This document shows, in pieces, positions 5,349-5,386 of a stretch of 5,386 bases of DNA; the stretch's first letter is position 1, and each line of letters starts with the position of its first letter. Origin of the DNA: Bacteroidota bacterium (GTDB taxonomy: Bacteria > Bacteroidota > Bacteroidia > Flavobacteriales > Flavobacteriaceae). Under the pieces are notes generated by a model. That model worked only from the letters and a program-made list of their open reading frames with translations, was not told the origin of the DNA and ran no database searches. Location: the NCBI GenBank assembly GCA_006227965.1, contig SBFL01000346.1:1-5386 (forward strand), read 5' to 3'. The position numbers were made by a program, and so were the translations under genes.

Positions 5349-5386
5349 ATGGAGTCTTTAGTAAAATTTGTTGAAAACGAATTTGT
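5349..5386 (+). CDS. rplS: 50S ribosomal protein bL19, 5' end only
   Basis: Twelve complete codons, MESLVKFVENEF plus the first two bases of a Val codon, are visible before the window ends. Flavobacterial L19 proteins typically start MESL-KFVE-EFV, which this matches. L19 sits at the 30S-50S interface of the ribosome. The position directly downstream of trmD is the conserved one for this gene. The preceding strong promoter and A-rich AAAGCAAAACC before the ATG also fit. Identification from 12 residues alone would be weak, but motif and context together make it likely. Confidence 0.85.
   Translation, partial: MESLVKFVENEF

Overview
The window looks like chromosomal DNA from a marine-type member of the Flavobacteriaceae (Bacteroidota). 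Four things support this. The promoters are of the Bacteroidota type (TAnnTTTG -7 boxes, one with a well-spaced TTG upstream). Shine-Dalgarno sequences are essentially absent, and the bases before start codons are A-rich. One gene encodes the long, N-terminally extended GAPDH, and a signal peptide ends in the typical A-x-S|Q. Base composition is about half G+C by eye, high for the family and reminiscent of Robiginitalea-like lineages; genus assignment is a guess.

Layout. Positions 1-601 (minus) hold the first 200 codons of diaminopimelate epimerase (dapF), cut by the left edge just after the second catalytic Cys. A divergent intergenic region (602-712) carries the dapF -7 box and a strong 35-bp imperfect inverted repeat. 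On the plus strand follow: a periplasmic HtrA/Deg serine protease with two PDZ domains (713-2092) and its terminator; a 483-residue GAPDH with a ~130-residue N-terminal extension (2212-3663) and a terminator; a 205-residue membrane-anchored coiled-coil protein of unknown function (3798-4415); tRNA m1G37 methyltransferase trmD (4546-5244); and the first 12 codons of ribosomal protein bL19, rplS (5349-5386), cut by the right edge.

How they work together. These are housekeeping genes: lysine/peptidoglycan precursor synthesis, envelope protein quality control, central carbon metabolism and translation. Each plus-strand gene appears to be mainly its own transcription unit, because terminators follow htrA and gap and -7 boxes precede gap, trmD and rplS. 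The trmD-rplS pairing is an ancient translation neighbourhood, but here rplS has its own promoter and a leader that may be structured. No gene-free stretch exceeds about 130 bases.

I found no mobile element, CRISPR array, RNA gene or convincing new defence or biosynthetic system. The items most worth a second look are the GAPDH extension and its altered cofactor loop, the unknown coiled-coil protein beside trmD, the inverted repeat on the dapF promoter, and the rplS leader.
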